A stretch of 55,383 bases of DNA from Phycisphaerae bacterium (GTDB lineage: Bacteria; Planctomycetota; Phycisphaerae; Phycisphaerales; SM1A02), in the NCBI GenBank assembly GCA_016873275.1, contig VGXO01000015.1, positions 1-55,383 on the forward strand, read 5' to 3'. Within the stretch, counting starts at the first letter, position 1; each line of letters opens with the position of its first letter. Under the pieces are notes generated by a model that was given only the letters and a program-made list of their open reading frames with translations, had not been told where the DNA came from and did not search any database. The position numbers and the translations under genes are program-made. Shown here in pieces: positions 33,501 to 42,676 of the stretch.

Positions 33501-34262
33501 GCGGCGGGCGGCGTCGAGGAACGCCGCGTCGTAGCCGAGCTCCGCGAGCGAGGTCGCGAGGGCGAAGTCGACCGCGATCACCGTCGCGAGGTTGGCGTCG
33601 CTCCGCCCCTCGTCGAGGAGGCGCCGCAGCACCGCGAGGTACGCCGCCGCCTCCTCCCACTGGCGGCGGTTCGCCGCGTTCATGCCGATCGTGAAGAGCG
33701 CCTCGGAGTCGTCCGGCTCGAGCGCCCGCAGGCGCCGAAACGCCTCGGCGGCGCGCGGTCCGTTGCCCGCGAGCGAGTACGCCCGCCCGAGCTGCCGAAG
33801 CACCTCGGGCGAGGATGGATCGAGGACGTGCGCCTGCTCGAGCTCGCCCACCGCCTGCGGGAGCTCGCCCGCGGTCACCGCGGCGCGACCGCGGAGGTAC
33901 GCCTTCAGCGCCTCGCGGCGCTGCTCGGCGGTCGGCGGAGGCACCGAGGGAGGCGACGGAGGCGCCGCGACGTCGCTCCGCGACGCGACGATGCGGGCGG
34001 TCGCCTCCGCGAGCGGGAGTCGTGCCTTCTCGGGATCGGCGGAGGGCGCCACCGCGACGTCCTCGACGCCAGGCGGTGCCGGGGGCGGCGCTGCGGGCGG
34101 TCGCGGACGCTCCTGCTGCGCCGCCGACGCGAGCGGGTTCCGCGCATCGCCGGTCGTCGTGCAGGACGCCGCCGCGAGCGCGACGACGAGGATCACCGCC
34201 GCGGCGCGACCGGCGCGACCGGCGAGGAGACTCCGGAGGTCGCGGCGGAGGCGATCGGTCAC
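30558..34262 (-). CDS. Very large TPR-repeat lipoprotein
   Basis: A 1,234-residue protein starting at a GTG (34262), 4 bp after the stop codon of the HhH gene. The signal peptide ends in a lipobox (ALAAASC), so it is probably membrane-anchored in the periplasm. A Pro/Ala-rich linker (~50-110) is followed by tandem TPR-like helical pairs over most of the length. The clearest are near the start (GELEQAHVLDPSSPEVLRQLG, then AAEAFRRLRALEPDDSEALF) and at the end (AILERVVERDPGDAMALNNLGY, then DHLGDAMWRIGRREEAIRAWQ). TPR lipoproteins usually scaffold other proteins. Its presence downstream of translation genes is unexplained. The exact domain boundaries need a profile search. Confidence 0.88.
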   Translation of the reverse strand: MTDRLRRDLRSLLAGRAGRAAAVILVVALAAASCTTTGDARNPLASAAQQERPRPPAAPPPAPPGVEDVAVAPSADPEKARLPLAEATARIVASRSDVAAPPSPPSVPPPTAEQRREALKAYLRGRAAVTAGELPQAVGELEQAHVLDPSSPEVLRQLGRAYSLAGNGPRAAEAFRRLRALEPDDSEALFTIGMNAANRRQWEEAAAYLAVLRRLLDEGRSDANLATVIAVDFALATSLAELGYDAAFLDAARRATSHPLEPLAAAGGQDSARIGELFRRRSELAQQMGDAMLRLGEADAAVAQYRAAAALPTADPRTLRTRIVLALLVAGRPIAAQSEFLDSIAVAGSAGDAEVALAGYLAEQGIDARRMARAIESMSLERPDEPALVRILARLDPPATVRLLSELAARSPGGEGAEQLLDWLEQVDPAGAVAIAVDLVARNDEVLEPAALRLVASAATPGELRDRVRRLPDSPARDALEGAILVAERDPVAAWALLAGAAAKHGPDPALARARVLAAAALADPQLVREVEAWRAPRGVVESMPLVAGYLAAGASEEAWRIVEAAGDASGLPPATRAAWLVLESRAAAAEAAAAVGTERGLLLSIAVRAAEGAVEADPRAVGAWEWLISLRDPRGGAAADAGAHGRAIARMAAALEGEPIVERLRAEEELARGRVDAALERLEAVVEQHPADVAALQAIVASLSRAGRTNEILPRLDRRRAESPGEPAGWDLWTAAMIRAGRAAEAEQALRALLEADPAHPFAKGLLEALERATGKAEQAESMSLARISARPPTLARDLDLASWSLERCGRLARPARPGAGVDAAAIDAAGGEAIDRAMALARSMPSLTRDQRWRLLTIPLQAPPSLPSRSPAIRDLAEEVLAADPGSPLAVHGAAILGAALEGADEVTLAELAARAVASPAAQANDDEAAVRWLGIAERLLSSGEPEAAALVLRVATLAIPFPDGEARRTLQAATVGLDARCGGRADRTLAYLDELAALGRLGMGGSLMRPSQEGEPSNPILEASSIYSIVGDRAGSLAILERVVERDPGDAMALNNLGYGRLEDGRLDERTIELLGEAHELRPSDPHILDSLGWLRYRRGWIEDRPAGPGAVSLIEEAVRLNGESASLEGLDHLGDAMWRIGRREEAIRAWQRAVEAGLRRFEREGTIRGIEAFQRGEFGLVLRDPADFYEQNYGEILDRVRAKLRAITDRREPEVAPIEPPLEPAAGGGA

Positions 34263-34266
34263 CGGA

Positions 34267-35193
34267 TCAGCCCTTCGACTTGGAGGCGGTCTTCCGGGCG
34301 CCGGACCGCGCGACGCTCCCCAGGGGCGACTTCTTCAGGGGCGACTTCTTCAGGGGCGGCTTCTTCAGGAGCGGCTTCTTCGCGGCAGCGGGGCGAGCCG
34401 CCGACTTGGCGGAGGGCGTGGAGGAGGAGCTCTTGGAAGACGCCTTCTCCGCATCCTTCGCCACCGGACCCGCCGCGGGCTTGGTCTGGGGCTTGGTCTG
34501 GGGTTTGGTCTGGGGCTTGGCCTGGGGTTTGGTCTGGGGTTTGGTCTCGGTGATCGCGGTCTTGATCGGCTTGTCGGGCGTCGAGTCGGCGAAGGCGTGA
34601 AGCGCGTGGTGTGCCGCGACGGACCGCTCCGCCCCGACTTCCTTCGAGATCCAGGCGGCGGCGTCGGCGGTGCTGACGCCCGGCGCGATCACGCCCGCGT
34701 CCTGCAGCTTCCCGAGCAGGCGGGCGTCGACCGGCACGAGCGGCTGCCCGAAGACCAGCAGCAGCGTGCGGTGCGCGACGAACGCGGGCACGCCAGGCAG
34801 TCCCTCGAGGTACGCCCGTGCCTCCCGCTTGCCGGCGGAGGCGAGATGCGCGAGGTCGACCTTGTGGTGCCGCTGATAGACCGCGGTCAGCGAGGTCCGC
34901 ATGATCCGCAGGCGCTCGAAGGCGAGCGGATAGCGCACCCCGATGATCTCCATCGTCTCCTCGACGAGGCAGACCCGCAGGTCGTTCCAGTCGATGAGGC
35001 GGTCGGCGAGCTTCACGAACGCCGCGTCGGCGGAGGCGAGGGCCGCCTCCCAGGCGAGGACCGAGTGCACGAAGGCGCCGACCGGGTCGGTCGCGGTCTC
35101 CGCGGACCAGGTCGGCATCGTCGGCGCCTCGCTCGGCGCGTGCTTCTTGAGGAGCGAGGAGAGCTTGGTGGCGTGTCCGGCAGGGCCCTTCAC
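34267..35193 (-). CDS. HhH-GPD-like protein with a histone-H1-like Lys/Pro tail
   Basis: A 308-residue protein between rbfA and the TPR gene; its ATG overlaps the rbfA stop codon. Residues ~40-195 resemble the endonuclease III (HhH-GPD) fold: a hairpin-like GLPGVPAFVAHRTLLLVFGQ followed by PLVPVDARLLGKLQ, where the Asp matches the conserved catalytic Asp. The lysine expected after LPGVG in Nth is absent, and there is no C-terminal Fe-S cysteine cluster. The last ~100 residues are low-complexity and very basic, built from 12-bp repeats (TKPQ) and 15-bp repeats (KKSPL), like bacterial H1-type DNA-binding tails. Catalysis is doubtful; DNA binding is likely. Domain identity is inferred from pattern. 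Confidence 0.6.
   Translation of the reverse strand: MKGPAGHATKLSSLLKKHAPSEAPTMPTWSAETATDPVGAFVHSVLAWEAALASADAAFVKLADRLIDWNDLRVCLVEETMEIIGVRYPLAFERLRIMRTSLTAVYQRHHKVDLAHLASAGKREARAYLEGLPGVPAFVAHRTLLLVFGQPLVPVDARLLGKLQDAGVIAPGVSTADAAAWISKEVGAERSVAAHHALHAFADSTPDKPIKTAITETKPQTKPQAKPQTKPQTKPQTKPAAGPVAKDAEKASSKSSSSTPSAKSAARPAAAKKPLLKKPPLKKSPLKKSPLGSVARSGARKTASKSKG
34321..34380. repeat. In-frame 15-bp repeat, four units
   Basis: Four units of CAGGGGCGACTTCTT with one or two changes. They encode the KKSPL-type repeats at the basic C-terminus of the HhH protein. Confidence 0.9.
34480..34551. repeat. In-frame 12-bp repeat, six units
   Basis: Six units of CTTGGTCTGGGG or TTTGGTCTGGGG, encoding KPQT repeats in the linker between the HhH-like domain and the KKSPL tail. 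Confidence 0.9.
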
Positions 35194-35654
35194 GGCGTCG
35201 ATCCTCCGTCGTTCATGGCGTCGGTCATGGCGTCGGTCATGGCGTTGGTCTGGTCGTTGGCGTCGCGGATCGCCTGCTCCACCGCGGCGACCCGCTTGAG
35301 GCGGTCGTCGAGGCGGAAGTGGAGCCGCGGGATGCGGCGGAGCGCCGTGCGCTCGCGGAGCTTCGTGGCGAGGTGCCCCTTGGCGTGGTCGAGCGCGGCG
35401 ACCGAGAGGGGACCCTGCGCCTCCGGCAGCACCGAGACCGCGACGGTCGCGTCGGCGAGGTCCTTGGAGACCTCCACGTCGAGGATCGAGACGAGCCCGC
35501 GGTAGCGAGGGTCGTTGAGTCCCCGCGCGAGGATCCCGCGGAGCTCGCGGGCGAGCAGCGACCCCACCTGCGCGGTCCGCGAGGGACCGCCCTGCGGCGA
35601 CGAGGGCAGGTGGAACGAGCCGGGACCCGACGCGTTCGGCGAGGCGTCCTCCAT
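35190..35654 (-). CDS. rbfA: Ribosome-binding factor A
   Basis: A 154-residue 30S maturation factor. RTAQVGSLLARELRGILARGLNDPR opens the KH-like domain, followed by VSILDVEVSKDLADATVAVSVL and the closing helix LRERTALRRIPRLHFRLDD. It starts 5 bp after the infB stop codon, the standard gene order. The C-terminus carries a short in-frame 12-bp repeat (NAMTDAMTDAM). Its stop codon overlaps the start of the HhH gene. Confidence 0.93.
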   Translation of the reverse strand: MEDASPNASGPGSFHLPSSPQGGPSRTAQVGSLLARELRGILARGLNDPRYRGLVSILDVEVSKDLADATVAVSVLPEAQGPLSVAALDHAKGHLATKLRERTALRRIPRLHFRLDDRLKRVAAVEQAIRDANDQTNAMTDAMTDAMNDGGSTP

Positions 35655-35659
35655 GGGGG

Positions 35660-38422
<2,763 letters not shown>

Positions 38423-38455
38423 GCAGCGCTCCTGGGTCGTTCGTGGACGGACCGA

Positions 38456-39781
38456 TCAGCTCCCGCGGTCGTCCGGCGCCGGACCGCCGCCGAGGATCGC
38501 GTCCGCGGCCGCCTCGGCCGCGGCGTCGGTGGGACCAGCGCCGAGCACGGCGTCGGTCGCCGCCTGCTCGGCGGCGCGGCGGACCTCCGCCTCCTCCTTC
38601 TCGCGGGCCTGCTGCTCGGCGACCTCCTTCGCCTTCTCCGAGCAGACCGAGACCACCAGGTCGGCGGTCTCGGCGGACATCCCGAGCTCCTGCTCGAGGA
38701 CCTCGGCGCCGAGCTCCTCGACGTCGAACACGCTGATCATGCCGAGCGCGCCCATCTTGTCGAGCGTCTCGTCGGTGATGCCCTCCACCGAGCGGACGGT
38801 CTGCTCGAGGATCTCGAGTCCCTTCTGGAACTCGGGCGGGGTGAGGATGTCGATGTCCCAGCCGGTGAGCCGCGCCGCGAGGCGGACGTTCTGCCCGCGG
38901 CGACCGATGGCGAGCGAGAGCTGGTCCTCGCGGACGATGATCGTCGCGCGACCAAGCTCGAAGCAGAGGCTGACCTCCTCGACCTCCGCGGGCTTCAGGG
39001 CGTTCGCGATGAGGATCTGGCTCGACTCGTTCCAGCGGACGATGTCGATCTTCTCGCCGCCGAGCTCGTCGACGATGTTCCGGATGCGGCTGCCGCGGAC
39101 GCCGACGCAGGCGCCGACCGCGTCGACCTTCGAGTCGATCGAGCTCACCGCGACCTTGGTGCGGAAGCCCGGCTCGCGGGACATCGCCTTGATCTCGATG
39201 ATCCGCTCGGCGACCTCGGGGACCTCGGTCTCGAAGAGGCGGCGGATGAAGTCGGGGTGCCCGCGGCTCAGGACGATCTTGACCTGCGGTCCGACGTCGC
39301 GGACGTCGAGGATCAGGCAGCGGACGCGGTCGCCCGGATGGAACTGCTCGCCGGGGATCTGCTCCGAGCGGGGCATGAAGCCCTCGGCGCGGTCGATCTG
39401 CACGACCAGCGCCCCGCCCTCGTAGCGGGCGGCGGTCCCGGTGACGAGCTCGCCCTGGCGCTTGGAGAACTCCTCGAGGAGGCTGTTGCGCTCGTCCTCG
39501 CGGAACTTCTGGATCATCACCTGCTTCGCGGTCTGCGCCGGGATTCGCCCGAGCGTGGCGAGCGGGATGTCCTCGCGGGTGCCGTCGAGCCGGTTGCGCC
39601 AGATCGTGATCGCGCCGGTGAGGCGGTCGATCTCGCAGCCGAACTCCTCGGCGTCGAGGCTGTTGAAGTGCTTGCGGGCGGCGCTCACCATCGCCTGCTC
39701 GAGGTCCCGGATGAGCAGGTCCCGGTCGATGTTCCGGTCGCGGGCGATGGAGTCGAGGATGCGGAGGGTTTCGGAGTTCAT
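38456..39781 (-). CDS. nusA: Transcription termination/antitermination factor NusA
   Basis: A 441-residue RNA polymerase-associated factor. The N-terminal domain begins MNSETLRILDSIARDRNID, the S1 domain lies at about 135-200 (GELVTGTAARYEGGALVVQI), and two KH domains follow with GVRGSRIRNIVDELGGEKID and LAIGRRGQNVRLAARLTGW. The C-terminus is helical (helix-hairpin-helix) and then acidic/Ala-rich. It heads the nusA-infB-rbfA operon. An in-frame extension to 40000 exists upstream but is unlike the family. The long structured leader suggests attenuation, possibly by NusA itself as in Escherichia coli; that is inference. Confidence 0.97.
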   Translation of the reverse strand: MNSETLRILDSIARDRNIDRDLLIRDLEQAMVSAARKHFNSLDAEEFGCEIDRLTGAITIWRNRLDGTREDIPLATLGRIPAQTAKQVMIQKFREDERNSLLEEFSKRQGELVTGTAARYEGGALVVQIDRAEGFMPRSEQIPGEQFHPGDRVRCLILDVRDVGPQVKIVLSRGHPDFIRRLFETEVPEVAERIIEIKAMSREPGFRTKVAVSSIDSKVDAVGACVGVRGSRIRNIVDELGGEKIDIVRWNESSQILIANALKPAEVEEVSLCFELGRATIIVREDQLSLAIGRRGQNVRLAARLTGWDIDILTPPEFQKGLEILEQTVRSVEGITDETLDKMGALGMISVFDVEELGAEVLEQELGMSAETADLVVSVCSEKAKEVAEQQAREKEEAEVRRAAEQAATDAVLGAGPTDAAAEAAADAILGGGPAPDDRGS

Positions 39782-39857
39782 GGGTGGACTGCTTGGTTGT
39801 CGCGCCAGGTTGTCACGACGCGGAGGGGACCACGAAGGGACCGAGCCGCTCGGTCCC

Positions 39858-39911
39858 GGAAGAAACGCAAGGGCCACCGGCGCTCCGCACCGCGTGGAGC
39901 ACCCGTGGCCC
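39858..39911 (-). terminator. Terminator-like hairpin in the nusA leader (possible attenuator)
   Basis: The outer stem GGGCCAC/GTGGCCC (39871-39877 with 39905-39911) and inner stem GCTCC/GGAGC are followed on the minus strand by TTGCGTTTCTTCC. It ends 77 nt before the nusA start. Further upstream in the same leader are three more hairpins: GGCGCC-GAG-GGCGCC at 39930-39944, a perfect 9-bp stem at 39955-39982, and CATGGA/TCCATG at 39982-39997. Confidence 0.6.
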
Positions 39912-40189
39912 GTCGCCTCCGACCCGCCCGGCGCCGAGGGCGCCGCACGAGCCGGTCCTGACCCTTGGGGGTCGGTCAGGACATGGAAGCCTCCATGCAC
40001 GAACCCGCGGCGAGCCGACCCGCCGAACGGGTCCCGCGCTCTCCGCCCCGAGGCTTCATGCCTTGGGTCCGACCATCGCCGCCCGGAAGATCATGCTCGG
40101 CTCGAGGCATCGCATGAGGATTGGATCGGCGAAGGTCGAAGGAGAGGAAGGACGACGACGCTTCGGCGACCGCCGCCGAAGAATCCGCG

Positions 40190-40219
40190 AGTGTATCGGG
40201 ACCTCGCCAAGGCGGTCAA
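40190..40219 (-). promoter_or_regulatory. Sigma70-type promoter of the nusA-infB operon
   Basis: TTGACC (40219-40214) and TACACT (40195-40190) are 18 bp apart on the minus strand, the best -35/-10 pair seen in the window. Transcription would start near 40183, giving a nusA leader of about 400 nt. The rest of 39782-40352 holds the leader hairpins and the dsbD upstream region (TAGGAT at 40300-40305 is a weak -10 candidate), with no gene. Confidence 0.65.
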
Positions 40220-40352
40220 CGAACCTCCCGAGTTCGCGCCCAATGACGCGCCTGAGCCGACCTCGCGCCGGACCTCGACGGTCCCGCCGAGCATCGCCGT
40301 AGGATCCGTTCCGCCCCGGAGGGCGATCTCGCCGATCCCCGACCCACCTCCC

Positions 40353-42308
40353 ATGCCGCGACGCGTCCTCGCTCCCCTGCTCTGCTTCGTCCTTTCATGG
40401 GGTCTCGCCGCCCCCGCCCTCCGCGGGCAGGTCCCGGGGATCCCGGCGCTTGGGAAGCCTGCCGCCCCTGCGTCGTTCGGCGACTCCCGGGACGTCGTGA
40501 AGGTGCGGGCGATCCCCGCCTCCTCGACCGTCCGCCGCGGCGGCGACCTGCCGCTGGCGGTCGAGCTCGCGATCGACGCCGGCTGGCACCTCTGGACCAA
40601 CGAGGGCAGCACCCTCGAGGGCGCGGTCGAGTTCGAGGGCGCGATCCGAACCGAGATCAAGGTGACGGTCCCTCCCGGCTTCTCGGCGCCCGCGGGGTTC
40701 ACCCAGTGGCCGACCCCGCACCTCATCAGCGCCGACCTCGGCGAGGGACCGCGGAGCTACGCCGTCTTCGAGGGTCGCGCGGTCGCCTTCCAGCCGATCG
40801 TGATCGCGCCCGACGCGCCGCCCGGTCCGGCGGAGATCTCCATCGAGGTCTCCTTCCAGGCGTGCGACGACCGGAGCTGCCTCGCGCCCGCGACGGTCGT
40901 CGTGAGCGCGCCGATCACCGTCGCCGCCGACGCCGCCACCAGCGCCCCCGGCGACGCGTTCGCGTCCTTCGATCCCGCGGTGTTCGGTCGCATCCGCGCC
41001 GGCGAGAAGGCGCCGGAGGTCGTCGACTTCGACGCGTTCGGGCTCCGGCTCTCGGTGGACATCCGCGGGGCGGGGTTCCTGCTGCTGCTCCTCCTCGCGG
41101 CGGTCGGCGGGCTCCTCCTCAACTTCACGCCCTGCGTGCTGCCGGTGATCCCGCTCAAGATCATGGCGCTCTCGCAGGCGGCGGGGAACCGCGGTCGCTG
41201 CCTCGTGCTCGGGCTCGCGATGAGCCTCGGGGTGATCGCCTTCTGGCTCGGGCTCGGCGTGGCGGTCGCCTCGATCAGCGGCTTCACCACGACGAACCAG
41301 CTCTTCCAGTCGCCGGTCTTCACGATCTCGGTCGGCGTGGTGATCGCGTTGCTCGCGATCGGCATGATGGGGCTCTTCTCGCTGCGGCTGCCGCAGGCGC
41401 TCTACATGATCGAGCCGCGGCACGACACCGTGCTCGGCTCCTTCGGCTTCGGGATCATGACCGCGGTGCTCTCGACGCCCTGCACCGCGCCCTTCATGGG
41501 CTCGGCGGTGGTGTGGGCGGTGACCGGCTCGATCGCGACGGTGCTTGCCGTCTTCGGCGCGGTGGGGGCAGGCATGGCGCTTCCCTACCTCGTCCTCGCG
41601 GCGTTCCCGGCGCTCGTCAAGAACATGCCGCGGAGCGGTCCGGCAAGCGACCTCATCAAGCAGGTGATGGGGCTCCTGCTCCTCGCGGCGGCGGCGTACT
41701 TCGCGGGCGCCGGGCTCAGCGGGCTCCTCGTCGAGCCGCCCACCCCGCCCGCGCGGGCGTACTGGTGGGTGGTCGGGATCGTCGCCGCCTCGGCGGGATT
41801 CCTGCTTCTCGCCCGGACCTTCCGCATCACGCCGCGGCTCGGTCCGCGGGTCGTCTACGGAGGACTCGGCGCGATGATCGCGGCGCTCTCGCTCGGCGTC
41901 GCGGTGCGGATGACCGACGAGGGACCGATCAAGTGGACGTACTACTCGCCCGAGCTCCTCGCCGACGCGCAGCGCGAGGGGATGGTGGTGGTCCTCGACT
42001 TCACCGCGGAGTGGTGCCTCAACTGCAAGACCCTCGAGGCGACGGTGCTCTCGCAGCCCGCCGTCGCCGACGAGATGAACTCCCCCGGCGTCGTCTCGAT
42101 GAAGGTGGACCTCACCGGCAACAACGAGGCGGGGAACGCCCTCCTGCGGCAGTCCGGTCGCCTGACGATTCCCCTGCTCGTCGTGCTTGCCCCGGACGGT
42201 CGGGAGGTCTTCAAGAGCGACGCCTACACCGCCGCGCAGGTGATCGACGCGATCAACGAGGCGCGGGGCGGCGTGCCCGCCGCGACGAGCACGGAAGGCT
42301 CCTCGTGA
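40353..42308 (+). CDS. dsbD: Thiol:disulfide interchange protein DsbD, full length
   Basis: A 651-residue inner-membrane protein that carries electrons from cytosolic thioredoxin to the periplasm. A signal peptide is followed by the N-terminal domain with the pair Cys171/Cys176 (QACDDRSCLAP). The membrane domain (~240-520) holds Cys261 in NFTPCVLPVIPLK and Cys377 in STPCTAPF. The C-terminal thioredoxin domain has the CxxC pair Cys555/Cys558 in TAEWCLNCK. All three redox pairs are intact. The stop codon overlaps the start of the DUF4286 gene. Substrates could include the redoxin and nDsbD-like proteins encoded ~15 kb away, or cytochrome c maturation; neither is shown. Confidence 0.95.
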   Translation: MPRRVLAPLLCFVLSWGLAAPALRGQVPGIPALGKPAAPASFGDSRDVVKVRAIPASSTVRRGGDLPLAVELAIDAGWHLWTNEGSTLEGAVEFEGAIRTEIKVTVPPGFSAPAGFTQWPTPHLISADLGEGPRSYAVFEGRAVAFQPIVIAPDAPPGPAEISIEVSFQACDDRSCLAPATVVVSAPITVAADAATSAPGDAFASFDPAVFGRIRAGEKAPEVVDFDAFGLRLSVDIRGAGFLLLLLLAAVGGLLLNFTPCVLPVIPLKIMALSQAAGNRGRCLVLGLAMSLGVIAFWLGLGVAVASISGFTTTNQLFQSPVFTISVGVVIALLAIGMMGLFSLRLPQALYMIEPRHDTVLGSFGFGIMTAVLSTPCTAPFMGSAVVWAVTGSIATVLAVFGAVGAGMALPYLVLAAFPALVKNMPRSGPASDLIKQVMGLLLLAAAAYFAGAGLSGLLVEPPTPPARAYWWVVGIVAASAGFLLLARTFRITPRLGPRVVYGGLGAMIAALSLGVAVRMTDEGPIKWTYYSPELLADAQREGMVVVLDFTAEWCLNCKTLEATVLSQPAVADEMNSPGVVSMKVDLTGNNEAGNALLRQSGRLTIPLLVVLAPDGREVFKSDAYTAAQVIDAINEARGGVPAATSTEGSS

Positions 42309-42676
42309 GCGCGACCGGACCGGTCCGCTACACCGTGACGGCGGAGTTCGACGACCGGGCGGTCCTCGACGAGTGGATCGCGTGGCTCCGCGACGGGCAC
42401 CTCGCCGAGGTGCTCGCGGGCGGCGCCGAGCACGCCGAGGTCATCCTCCTCGACCGCGAGCCGGACGCCGCCTTCGCCGCGGAGGTCCGCTACCGATTCC
42501 GCGACCGCGGATCGCTTGCCTCCTATCTCCGCGACCACGCGCCTCGGCTCCGCGAGGAAGGTCTTCGCCGCTTCCCGCCGAGCCGCGGCGTGCGCTACCG
42601 GCGCACGACCGGCGAGGTCGCGCCTACTCCGCGAGCCGAACCTCGAGCTCCCGCCGACGGGCCTCGGGGAGCCTGA
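42305..42676 (+). CDS. DUF4286 family protein
   Basis: A 123-residue protein starting at a GTG that overlaps the dsbD stop codon (GTGA). The ferredoxin-like dimeric alpha/beta-barrel pattern of DUF4286 is visible: VRYTVTAEFDDRAVLDEWIAWLRDGH, then EVRYRFRDRGSLASYLRDHAP and LREEGLRRFP. The function of the family is not known. The last 53 bp overlap the 3' end of the convergent membrane-protein gene, so the end of this protein is encoded antisense to the end of the other. Confidence 0.85.
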   Translation: MSATGPVRYTVTAEFDDRAVLDEWIAWLRDGHLAEVLAGGAEHAEVILLDREPDAAFAAEVRYRFRDRGSLASYLRDHAPRLREEGLRRFPPSRGVRYRRTTGEVAPTPRAEPRAPADGPRGA

